Shown here piece after piece: positions 16,404 through 22,229 of a DNA stretch of 22,229 nt. The stretch's first letter is position 1. Each line of letters begins with the position of its first letter. The stretch comes from Actinomycetes bacterium (GTDB taxonomy: Bacteria; Actinomycetota; Acidimicrobiia; Acidimicrobiales; RAAP-2), in contig JAJYMD010000178.1 of the NCBI GenBank assembly GCA_021787255.1, positions 1-22,229 of the forward strand, given 5' to 3'. The translations under genes and the position numbers were made by a program. A model generated the notes under the pieces. The model was not told the DNA's origin. It saw nothing but the letters and a program-made list of their open reading frames with translations, and did no database searches.

Positions 16404-18227
16404 ATGCGGAATGTGACGACGATGCACATGAGGCGACTGCGGAGGAACGCCCGGCACCTAGTGGCGCTGGGCTCCTCTCTCGCGATCGTCGGCCTGGCGC
16501 TGTCCCTGGAAGTCCCGTCGAGCGGTGCGTCGCCCTCTCGTGCTCGTTACCACGCCGTGGCCGCGTCGCAGGCGAAGCGTGGTGGGACCCTGTATATGGT
16601 CGGCACAGGCGACGTGGACTACATGGACCCGAACATCGACTTTGGCACCGTCACAAACCTCGCCCTAAGGATGTACACCCAGCCGCTGATGAGCTACCCG
16701 GCGGTGGCGGGGAAGACGACCACACTCGTCCCGGACCTCGCCAAGGCGGTCCCCACGGTGAGCACCACAGGATTGGACTACACGTTCACAATCCGCAAGG
16801 GGGTCATGTGGGACACGAAGCCCCCTCGCCAGGTGACCGCGGCGGACATCCTCCGGGGCGTCGAGCGCTCCTGCAATCCGTACAAGCCGTCTGCGGCATT
16901 GTCCGAGTACGAGACACTCGTCGTGGGCCTCGCGACGTTCTGCAAGGGGTTCGCCAAGGTGGCCCCGACGGTGTCTGCCATGAGCCGGTACATGAACTCG
17001 CATAGTGTGAGCGGCATCGTCCTCAATGCGAAAAACCCGCTCCGCGTCACCTTCAAGTTGGCGCACAAGGCCGTCTACTTCCCGGCGATGACCGCGGGAT
17101 TCCCAGGCTTCTACGGGGCGCCGGTCGAGTACGAGAAGTACCTGCCGACGAGCTTGGCGCTCGCTCACCACCTGATCTCGGACGGGCCGTACAGCGTGGC
17201 GTCGTACAATCCCGGCAAGAGCATCGTGTTCGACCGGAACCCGGCGTGGAAGGCTTCACTCGATCCCCTGAGCAAAGCGTACGTGAACAAGATCGTCGTC
17301 ACCGAGACGGTGACCCCGAGCACGGCCTTGGAGGAGCTGAAGGCCGGAACAGCGCACGCTGACATGATGTGGGGGACCACGGAGGTGCCGACGGAGAACA
17401 TTCCTCAACTCGTCGCTTCTCGCACACCCAACTTCCAGCTCGACCCGACGGGTGGAGAGACACCGTTCCTCCTCTTCAACTTCGCCGATCCCAACAACGG
17501 CGGCGCGCTCAAGACACTGAAGGTGCGCCAAGCGATCGAGACCGCCATCAACCGGAACGCACTGATCAAGGACTCCGGCGGGCCAAAGGTCGCACCGCCG
17601 ATGACCCAGGTGCTTCCGCCCGCGACCCTCAGAACAATCAAGGGCAAGAACTTCAACTTGTATCCGTACAACCCGACGAAGGCGAAGAAGGTCCTGGAGC
17701 CGCGGCACCTGCACATCAAGTTGCTCTACATGGCGGGTGACCCGGTCCAGACGAAGATCTTCGAGACCATCCAGTTCGAGCTGTCACAGGTCGGCGTGTC
17801 CGTGTCGGGCCTGGCGGTGCCGTTGGCCACATACTTCACGAAGTACCTGCTGGCACCCAGCGTCGCCAAGCGCGGAGTCTGGGACATGGCGATGGATGCC
17901 GAGTTCCCGACATGGTACGGAGACAACGCGTTCGATTTCATCTTCTCGGTGTACGACACCGCGGCGGAAGCTCCGGTTGGCGCGAACCTGGAGCTGTACT
18001 CGAACAAGGCGCTCGACAAGATCATCTCCGAGGCCGTGACGGCAGGCTCGGTGGCGGCGGCCGACAAGCTGTGGTACCAGGCCGACAAGTTCGTCATGCA
18101 GCAGGCGGTCATGTACCCGATCGAAGAGGCCGACTACGCGATCTACCACTCGAGCCGCGTGCACAACGCGGTGTTCCTCCCCGCGATCGAAGAGTTCGAT
18201 CCGACCAACGTGTGGTTGTCGAGCTGA
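16404..18227 (+). CDS. ABC importer solute-binding protein, peptide/nickel family (SBP_bac_5)
   Basis: A 607-residue secreted binding protein that should deliver ligand to the importer encoded upstream. The N-terminus has an arginine-rich region (10-17), a hydrophobic core (about 19-35, LVALGSSLAIVGLALSL) and a likely cleavage site near SSGA-SP. The mature protein starts AKRGGTLYMVGTGDVDYMDP, the usual opening of this family, and HADMMWG and FLLFNFADPNN follow later. There is no lipobox cysteine, so lipid anchoring is not evident. Cys157 and Cys180 may form a disulfide. The ATG at 16404 is chosen because AAAGGA (16390-16395) lies eight bases upstream; the ATG at 16398 is too close. The gene is separated from its importer by two peptidase genes and has its own promoter. 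Confidence 0.92.
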   Translation: MRNVTTMHMRRLRRNARHLVALGSSLAIVGLALSLEVPSSGASPSRARYHAVAASQAKRGGTLYMVGTGDVDYMDPNIDFGTVTNLALRMYTQPLMSYPAVAGKTTTLVPDLAKAVPTVSTTGLDYTFTIRKGVMWDTKPPRQVTAADILRGVERSCNPYKPSAALSEYETLVVGLATFCKGFAKVAPTVSAMSRYMNSHSVSGIVLNAKNPLRVTFKLAHKAVYFPAMTAGFPGFYGAPVEYEKYLPTSLALAHHLISDGPYSVASYNPGKSIVFDRNPAWKASLDPLSKAYVNKIVVTETVTPSTALEELKAGTAHADMMWGTTEVPTENIPQLVASRTPNFQLDPTGGETPFLLFNFADPNNGGALKTLKVRQAIETAINRNALIKDSGGPKVAPPMTQVLPPATLRTIKGKNFNLYPYNPTKAKKVLEPRHLHIKLLYMAGDPVQTKIFETIQFELSQVGVSVSGLAVPLATYFTKYLLAPSVAKRGVWDMAMDAEFPTWYGDNAFDFIFSVYDTAAEAPVGANLELYSNKALDKIISEAVTAGSVAAADKLWYQADKFVMQQAVMYPIEEADYAIYHSSRVHNAVFLPAIEEFDPTNVWLSS

Positions 18228-18228
18228 A

Positions 18229-18281
18229 CCGAGACGTCTGCTCGGGCATCGGCACGCGGCGGCGAGATCCCAAGGGCCGCC
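18229..18281 (+). terminator. two tandem stem-loops after binding protein gene, no U-run
   Basis: CCGAG (18229-18233) pairs with CTCGG (18241-18245), and GGCGGC (18258-18263) pairs with GCCGCC (18276-18281). They sit between the binding protein stop and the RidA-like start. Without a T-run they are more likely to stabilise the upstream message or cause partial termination. That would keep binding protein levels above those of the downstream enzymes, which is inference. Confidence 0.35.
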
Positions 18282-18306
18282 TCTGCCGAAGTCCCAGACG
18301 ACGCGC

Positions 18307-18726
18307 ATGAACGGCGCAGACTCCGTCGAGGAGCCGGGAGGGGCTTCGACGCTGCGGTTTCATGAGGGCGTCAAGGGTGCGTTCGAGGAAGTGGCCGGCT
18401 ACAGCCGCGCGGTCCGCAGAGGCTCGCGGATCTGCGTGAGCGGGACGACGGCGAGGGAGACGCCCTTGCCGCCGGACACCTACGGCCAAGCCCTCGACTG
18501 CCTCGGTCGCGTGATCGAGGCAGTCGAGGGCCTCGGCGGGTCCAAGGGATCGATCGTGCGTACTCGGCTGTATCTGGCTCCGGGCGCCGACTGGTCGCAG
18601 GCGGCGGCAGCGCATCGAGAGTTGCTCAGCGACGTGTCGCCGGCGAACACGCTCGTCTTCGTGGCCGCGCTCGTCGGTTCGGGGCTCCTTGTCGAGGTCG
18701 AGGCCGACGCGGAGGTGCTCGAGTGA
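18307..18726 (+). CDS. RidA-like (YjgF/YER057c/UK114) protein lacking the catalytic arginine
   Basis: A 139-residue Rid-superfamily protein. Family features are RGSRICVSGTTA (38-49), the central helix TYGQALDCLGRVIEAVEGLGG (59-78), RTRLYL (85-90) and the C-terminal LLVEVEADAEV strand (127-137). Canonical RidA proteins hydrolyse reactive enamines/imines with an arginine in a PAR(S/T) motif; here that motif reads PANT, with Asn114 at the arginine position. Imine deaminase activity is therefore doubtful, and a different binding or catalytic role is possible. No strong ribosome binding site precedes the ATG. The stop overlaps the following LLM start (GTGA), so the pair is translationally coupled, recalling the RutA/RutC partnership. 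Confidence 0.87.
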   Translation: MNGADSVEEPGGASTLRFHEGVKGAFEEVAGYSRAVRRGSRICVSGTTARETPLPPDTYGQALDCLGRVIEAVEGLGGSKGSIVRTRLYLAPGADWSQAAAAHRELLSDVSPANTLVFVAALVGSGLLVEVEADAEVLE

Positions 18727-19778
18727 GTGCCCCCGCACCCGACGGCGCGGCAGGTGCTGCGGCGGGCGGCGCGGCGATCCGCGTGAGCCTCCGGTTGAAC
18801 AACGACCTTCCGCCGAGCCGCTTCCTCGAGCTCGCCGTCGCCGCCGAGGAGTCGGGCTTCGACCAGCTGTGGGTCTCCCACGACCTCCTGCTTCGCTCGG
18901 CGCCCGTCCTGCTCTCCGCGGCGGCAGGGGTGACGAGCCGCATCCGGCTCGGAGCCGGCGTCCTGAACCCGTACTCGGCGCACCCCGTCGAGCTCGCCAT
19001 GCACGCCGCGACGCTCCAGGAGGTCTCGGGCGGGCGCGCCCTGCTCGGGATCGGTGCCGGCGCAGCGGGGCTGCTGGGCGCCGCCGCAATCGATCGCCCT
19101 GCGCCCCTCGAGCGCACGCGTGAGGCCATCGCCACGTGCCGGTCGCTGCTCGGTGGCGCGCCCGGTGCTCGCCCCCGCCTCGCCATCCCGCTTCCCGTGC
19201 CGGTGCCCCTCTACGTCGGCGCGATGGGCCCGCGCATGCTCGGCCTCGCCGGCGAGCTGGCGGACGGCGCCCTCGCGCTCTTGTACCCGCCGGAGCACTA
19301 CCCGCTCGCCCGCGCGCAGGTCCTGGCCGGGGCCGAGACTGCCGGCCGCAGCCCAGGTGAGCTCGACCTCCCGGCCTGCGTGTGGGTCTCGGTCGACGAG
19401 GATCCTGCGGCGGCGGAGGCGGCGCTCGCCGAGAAGTTCGCCTTCTACGGCCAAGATCTCTCCCCCTACCTGCTCGGTCGGGCGGGTCTGCGCCCCGCCG
19501 ACTTCGCCCCCGCCGCCGCCGCCCTTGCAGCGGGCGACGGGCGTCTTGCCCGTTCGCTGATCCTCCCCGCGATGCTCCGGCTCGGCATCGCCGGCACCCC
19601 CGAGCAGGTGGCGGTACGCTGCGCGAGCCTTGTGGCAGCGGGTGCGTCGCACGTCTCCTTCGGGCCGCCCCTCGGGCCCGATCCGGTTCGGGCTGTAAAG
19701 ACGATTGGCCGGGAGGTCGTGCCGGTCCTCCGGAAGTCGGCGACGACGCAGGGCGCGGCGACCGTCGCGGCGCCGTGA
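18723..19778 (+). CDS. LLM class oxidoreductase (first of paralogous pair)
   Basis: A 351-residue luciferase-like TIM-barrel protein. After a 19-residue alanine/glycine-rich leader come IRVSLRLNND (19-28), GFDQLWVSHDLLLRS (45-59), RIRLGAGVLNPYSAHPVELA (73-92) and SGGRALLGIGAGAAGLLG (102-119). YVGAMGPRML follows in the C-terminal half. This pattern is that of Mer-like F420-dependent members, but FMN use is not excluded. The start is GTG at 18723 with GGAGGT six bases upstream, overlapping the RidA-like stop. It is clearly paralogous to the LLM gene at 20116, with a TIGR04076-like gene between them. Confidence 0.91.
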   Translation: MSAPAPDGAAGAAAGGAAIRVSLRLNNDLPPSRFLELAVAAEESGFDQLWVSHDLLLRSAPVLLSAAAGVTSRIRLGAGVLNPYSAHPVELAMHAATLQEVSGGRALLGIGAGAAGLLGAAAIDRPAPLERTREAIATCRSLLGGAPGARPRLAIPLPVPVPLYVGAMGPRMLGLAGELADGALALLYPPEHYPLARAQVLAGAETAGRSPGELDLPACVWVSVDEDPAAAEAALAEKFAFYGQDLSPYLLGRAGLRPADFAPAAAALAAGDGRLARSLILPAMLRLGIAGTPEQVAVRCASLVAAGASHVSFGPPLGPDPVRAVKTIGREVVPVLRKSATTQGAATVAAP

Positions 19779-19823
19779 GACTGCTGCCGTCGAGCACTCG
19801 GGCTGCAGGTGGAAGGTGACAAG

Positions 19824-20129
19824 GTGGAGCTCTTCGATCTGAGGGTCGTTGTCGAGCGCGTCGAGGGCCGATCCGTCTGCGGCCTTCGACCCGGCGACTC
19901 TTTCGTGGTGCGGGACTCCAGCCGCCTGGAGATTCCGGCCGGGCGCCACTTCTGCATCTACGCGCTCGCCGCCGTGCTCCCCCTGCTGCCTGCGAAACAG
20001 CGCGCTCTTCCCGCTGAGGACTGGCTCGAGCGGGACTCCCTGGTGGTCTGCCCCGACCCCGACGAGCGCCTGGTCATGCGCATCGAGCGAATCGGGCGAG
20101 TGGAGCTCGACGCCGGTGAGCTCACCTGA
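19824..20129 (+). CDS. TIGR04076 family small protein, function unknown
   Basis: A 101-residue protein recognised as TIGR04076-like from GDSFVV (25-29), IPAGRHFCIYALAAVLPLLPAKQR (37-60), the DWLERD segment (66-71) and VVCPDPDERLVMRIER (74-89). Three cysteines (19, 44, 76) stand in the conserved motifs, so metal or cofactor binding is conceivable but not shown. GTG at 19824 is chosen because GGAAGGTG (19811-19818) lies five bases upstream; GTG at 19809 would add five residues. It lies between two LLM genes 45 bases after the first and overlaps the second, so a shared function with them is likely. No biochemical role is known to me. Confidence 0.8.
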   Translation: MELFDLRVVVERVEGRSVCGLRPGDSFVVRDSSRLEIPAGRHFCIYALAAVLPLLPAKQRALPAEDWLERDSLVVCPDPDERLVMRIERIGRVELDAGELT

Positions 20130-21144
20130 GGTGGCGCCCGAGGTCACTGTCGGCCTCGGCTTCCAGTCGGACAAGACCCTCGTCGACTACGCACGCCTTG
20201 CGACGGCCGCTGAGGAGCTCGGCTTCGACGTCCTCAGCGTCTACGGGGACCTCTACTACCAGCCGCCGATCGTTGCCCTCGTGACGATGGCGCGCGCGAC
20301 GACGCGCGTGCGCCTCGGCCCGGCATGCCTGAACCCTTTCGTCCTCCACCCGGTGGAGATCGCCGCGCAGATCGCCGTCCTCGACGCCGCGTCCGAGGGC
20401 CGGGCATACCTCGGCCTCGCCCGCGGCAGCTGGCTCGAGGAGCTCGGAGTCGACCAGCGCGACGTCCCGGCGGCGATGGCGGAGGCAGTGACGGTGATCG
20501 ACGCACTGCTGTGCGGACGGGACTCGGGGGTCGCGGGCACGCGCTTTCGCCTCCCGCCCGGCGCGCAGCTCCGCGGCCTGCGGGTGCCCGGTCCTGTGCC
20601 CCTGCTCATCGGAGCCTGGGGACCGCGCCTGGCCGCCCTCGGGGGAGAGATCGCCGCGGAGGTGAAGCTGGGCGGGTCGTCGAACCCGTCGATGGTCCGG
20701 CTGTTGCGCAGCCGCGTCGCGACGGGGGAAGCCGCCGCCGGCCGGACCCCAGGCAGCTGCTCAGTCGTCGTCGGGGCGGTCACCGTCGTCGCCGACGACC
20801 GCGCGGCAGCTCGACGGCGCGCCCGCGAGAACGTGGCGATGTACCTCGACGTGGTGGCAGCTCTCGACCCGACGGTCGATGTTGGAGAGGAGCTCCTAAG
20901 CGAGCTGCACCGGTGCATCGCCGCCGGAGACCACGCGCGCGCGGCATCGCTCGTTCCCGACGAGCTCCTCTCGCGTTTCGCGTTCTCCGGGACCCCGGAG
21001 GACGTGGCCGAGCAGGCGGCGACGGTCGTGGAGGCGGGGGCGTCGAGAGTCGAGTTCGGCACGCCACACGGCCTCAGCGACGACGAAGGAGTCCAGCTCC
21101 TCGGGCGGCGGGTCCTGCCGGCGCTTCGCTCGCTCCTTGCCTGA
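20116..21144 (+). CDS. LLM class oxidoreductase (second of paralogous pair)
   Basis: A 342-residue luciferase-like protein. Segments matching the other paralogue are AAEELGFDVLSVYGDLYYQ (31-49), TRVRLGPACLNPFVLHPVEIA (63-83), and GRAYLGLARGSWLEELG (95-111). LIGAWGPRLAALGGEIA comes later. Where the first paralogue has WVSHD, this one has SVYGD, so the two active sites may differ. The start is uncertain: GTG at 20116 lies ten bases after GGAG and overlaps the TIGR04076 gene by 14 bases; GTG at 20131 is an alternative. It ends the plus-strand run. The 131 bases to the convergent dehydrogenase contain only a weak hairpin, CCCGG/CCGGG (21218-21232). Confidence 0.9.
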   Translation: MSSPEVAPEVTVGLGFQSDKTLVDYARLATAAEELGFDVLSVYGDLYYQPPIVALVTMARATTRVRLGPACLNPFVLHPVEIAAQIAVLDAASEGRAYLGLARGSWLEELGVDQRDVPAAMAEAVTVIDALLCGRDSGVAGTRFRLPPGAQLRGLRVPGPVPLLIGAWGPRLAALGGEIAAEVKLGGSSNPSMVRLLRSRVATGEAAAGRTPGSCSVVVGAVTVVADDRAAARRRARENVAMYLDVVAALDPTVDVGEELLSELHRCIAAGDHARAASLVPDELLSRFAFSGTPEDVAEQAATVVEAGASRVEFGTPHGLSDDEGVQLLGRRVLPALRSLLA

Positions 21145-21275
21145 CGCCCTTACGCCCTGGCGGCCACCCGCCGCGGGACGCCGTGAGCGGGAGGGCCGGG
21201 CGCGGCGACCGAAGCCACCCGGAGCTCCCGGGAAGAGGGCTAAGGGCGACAGAGGACGCCACGTGCCTGGCCCGG

Positions 21276-22040
21276 TCAGCGCACGTACGCCGCCCCGTTG
21301 ACGTCGAGGGTCGCGCCCGAGAGATGGCGGCAAAGCCCGCTCGCGGCGAAGGCCACCAGGTTGGCGACCTCCGTGGGCGGCACCATGTCGCCGAGCGGGA
21401 GGATCGCCTTGACCGCGTCCTCACCGCCGCGCGACGCGAAGGAGATCTCCGACATGCGGGTCCGGACGATCCCTGGCGCGATGACGTAGGCGAGCACGCC
21501 GTCCTTGGCATGGACCCTTGCGACCGTCTGGGTCATCGCCCGGACTGCCGCCTTGCTCGCCGCGTAGGCGGTGAGCTGGGGGATGGCGGAGCCCTGCTCA
21601 GCCACCCAGCTCGACATGGTCACGATGGTTCCTCCGCCGCTCTCGCGGAAGTGCCGAACGGCCTCGCGCATCAGATTCGCAGGCTCTTGGACGTTCACCT
21701 GGAGCACCTGCGCCCAGGTGGCGTCCCAGTCAGCGTCGTCCGCGTCGATCGGGGTCTCCGGCATCACCGCCGCGTTCAGGACGAGCACGTCCACGCGGCC
21801 GCGCCACGACACGGCCTCTGCCCACAGCTCCCTGCCCGAGCCGGGCTGGGAGAAGTCGGACTCGACGAGGAGCTTGCGCTGGGGCGGAACGTCGCGGGTC
21901 GCCTCCTCGGCGCCGGCTCCGTGCTCGCCGTAGTGGGCCACGAGGGAGGCTCCGGCCGCCCCGAGGACCGCTGCAGTCGCTGCCCCGATGCCCCGCGAGG
22001 CGCCGGTGAGAAGGACGGTCTTGCCGCTGAGGTCGATCAT
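21276..22040 (-). CDS. short-chain dehydrogenase/reductase (SDR)
   Basis: A 254-residue classical SDR that oxidises or reduces an alcohol/ketone with NAD(P). The cofactor motif TGASRGIG is at 12-19, LNAA at 88-91, catalytic serine at 143/144 in TMSSW, and YAASK (Tyr159, Lys163) completes the active site. IAPGIVRTRM follows. The ATG at 22040 is preceded by GAAAGGGG. It follows another SDR on the same strand after 70 bases and is convergent with the second LLM gene. Substrate cannot be inferred; FabG-like annotation would be only by family resemblance. Confidence 0.92.
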   Translation of the reverse strand: MIDLSGKTVLLTGASRGIGAATAAVLGAAGASLVAHYGEHGAGAEEATRDVPPQRKLLVESDFSQPGSGRELWAEAVSWRGRVDVLVLNAAVMPETPIDADDADWDATWAQVLQVNVQEPANLMREAVRHFRESGGGTIVTMSSWVAEQGSAIPQLTAYAASKAAVRAMTQTVARVHAKDGVLAYVIAPGIVRTRMSEISFASRGGEDAVKAILPLGDMVPPTEVANLVAFAASGLCRHLSGATLDVNGAAYVR

Positions 22041-22110
22041 TGCTGGCCCCTTTCTCGACGTGTGCGTGCGAGGTGCTCGCTTCTGTGGGGTCGGGCGCTC
22101 GGACGCACGC

Positions 22111-22229
22111 TCAGAGGACCCCTGCGTCTACTGCGATCAGCTGCCCGGTCACCCCAGACGCGAGGTCGCTCGCCAAGAAGAGCGCTGCGCTCGCCACCTC
22201 CTCGGGCGTGACCACCCTCCCGAGCGCGG
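22111..22229 (-). CDS. C-terminal end of a second SDR, N-terminus beyond window
   Basis: Only the last 39 residues are in the window, ending at the TGA of 22113-22111. They read ALGRVVTPEEVASAALFLAS followed by DLASGVTGQLIAVDAGVL, the standard SDR C-terminus (GR...PEEVA, LAS, TGQ, VDGG-like VDAG). It probably forms a two-gene unit with the SDR that follows 70 bases later. The two C-termini differ considerably, so this is not a recent tandem copy. Confidence 0.85.
   Translation of the reverse strand, partial: ALGRVVTPEEVASAALFLASDLASGVTGQLIAVDAGVL

Noticed and set aside
18109..20174. Two long minus-strand open frames opposite the RidA-LLM run
   Set aside because: Low-complexity Arg/Pro/Ala or charged sequence opposite four well-supported genes.
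21145..21275. Bidirectional terminator between the last LLM gene and the SDR gene
   Set aside because: Only a five-pair hairpin (21218-21232) without a T-run on either strand; too weak to call.

Overview
This is a very G+C-rich window packed with catabolic and transport genes. The organism is most likely a high-GC actinobacterium. The reasons are three luciferase-like (LLM) oxidoreductases of the type that usually binds coenzyme F420, frequent GTG/TTG starts, many 1-7 base stop/start overlaps, and at least one start that looks leaderless. An Acidimicrobiia-like or related lineage would fit, but that is inference. I see no rRNA, tRNA, CRISPR array, transposase or integrase.

Left third (1-7674). 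On the minus strand, a class III aminotransferase is followed by a NAD-kinase-like (AcoX/COG3199-type) gene cut by the window edge. Divergent from these is a succinate-semialdehyde-type aldehyde dehydrogenase followed by a SnoaL-like gene. A minus-strand DapA-superfamily aldolase overlaps the SnoaL-like gene tail to tail and is divergent from a DAO-type FAD oxidoreductase. Then come an LLM oxidoreductase and a small cupin, coupled by an ATGA overlap. Together these look like oxidation and transamination of amines or amino acids, with aldehyde clean-up.

Middle (7826-15943). A peptide/nickel-type ABC importer is encoded in the order ATPase-ATPase-permease-permease (D-F-C-B) without a binding protein. 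It is followed by a DUF885 zinc peptidase behind an apparent leaderless promoter. Convergent with that is a DPP-IV-like S9 serine peptidase with an intact Ser-Asp-His triad. The likely job is import of a peptide-like compound and its cytosolic cleavage.

Right third (15944-22229). A 460-base divergent intergenic region holds a good promoter with a perfect palindrome inside its spacer, a second palindrome downstream, and a long structured leader. It precedes the solute-binding protein gene, whose signal peptide has no lipobox cysteine. Next comes a tight plus-strand run: RidA-like, LLM, TIGR04076-like small protein, LLM. Two minus-strand short-chain dehydrogenases close the window, the second one cut by the edge.

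The most interesting candidate system is the binding protein, RidA-like, LLM, TIGR04076, LLM run together with the importer and the two peptidases. It resembles in outline the Rut pyrimidine pathway (LLM flavoenzyme plus Rid protein), but it has two paralogous LLM proteins flanking an uncharacterised cysteine-containing protein, and its Rid protein lacks the catalytic arginine of RidA. The substrate cannot be read from the sequence.
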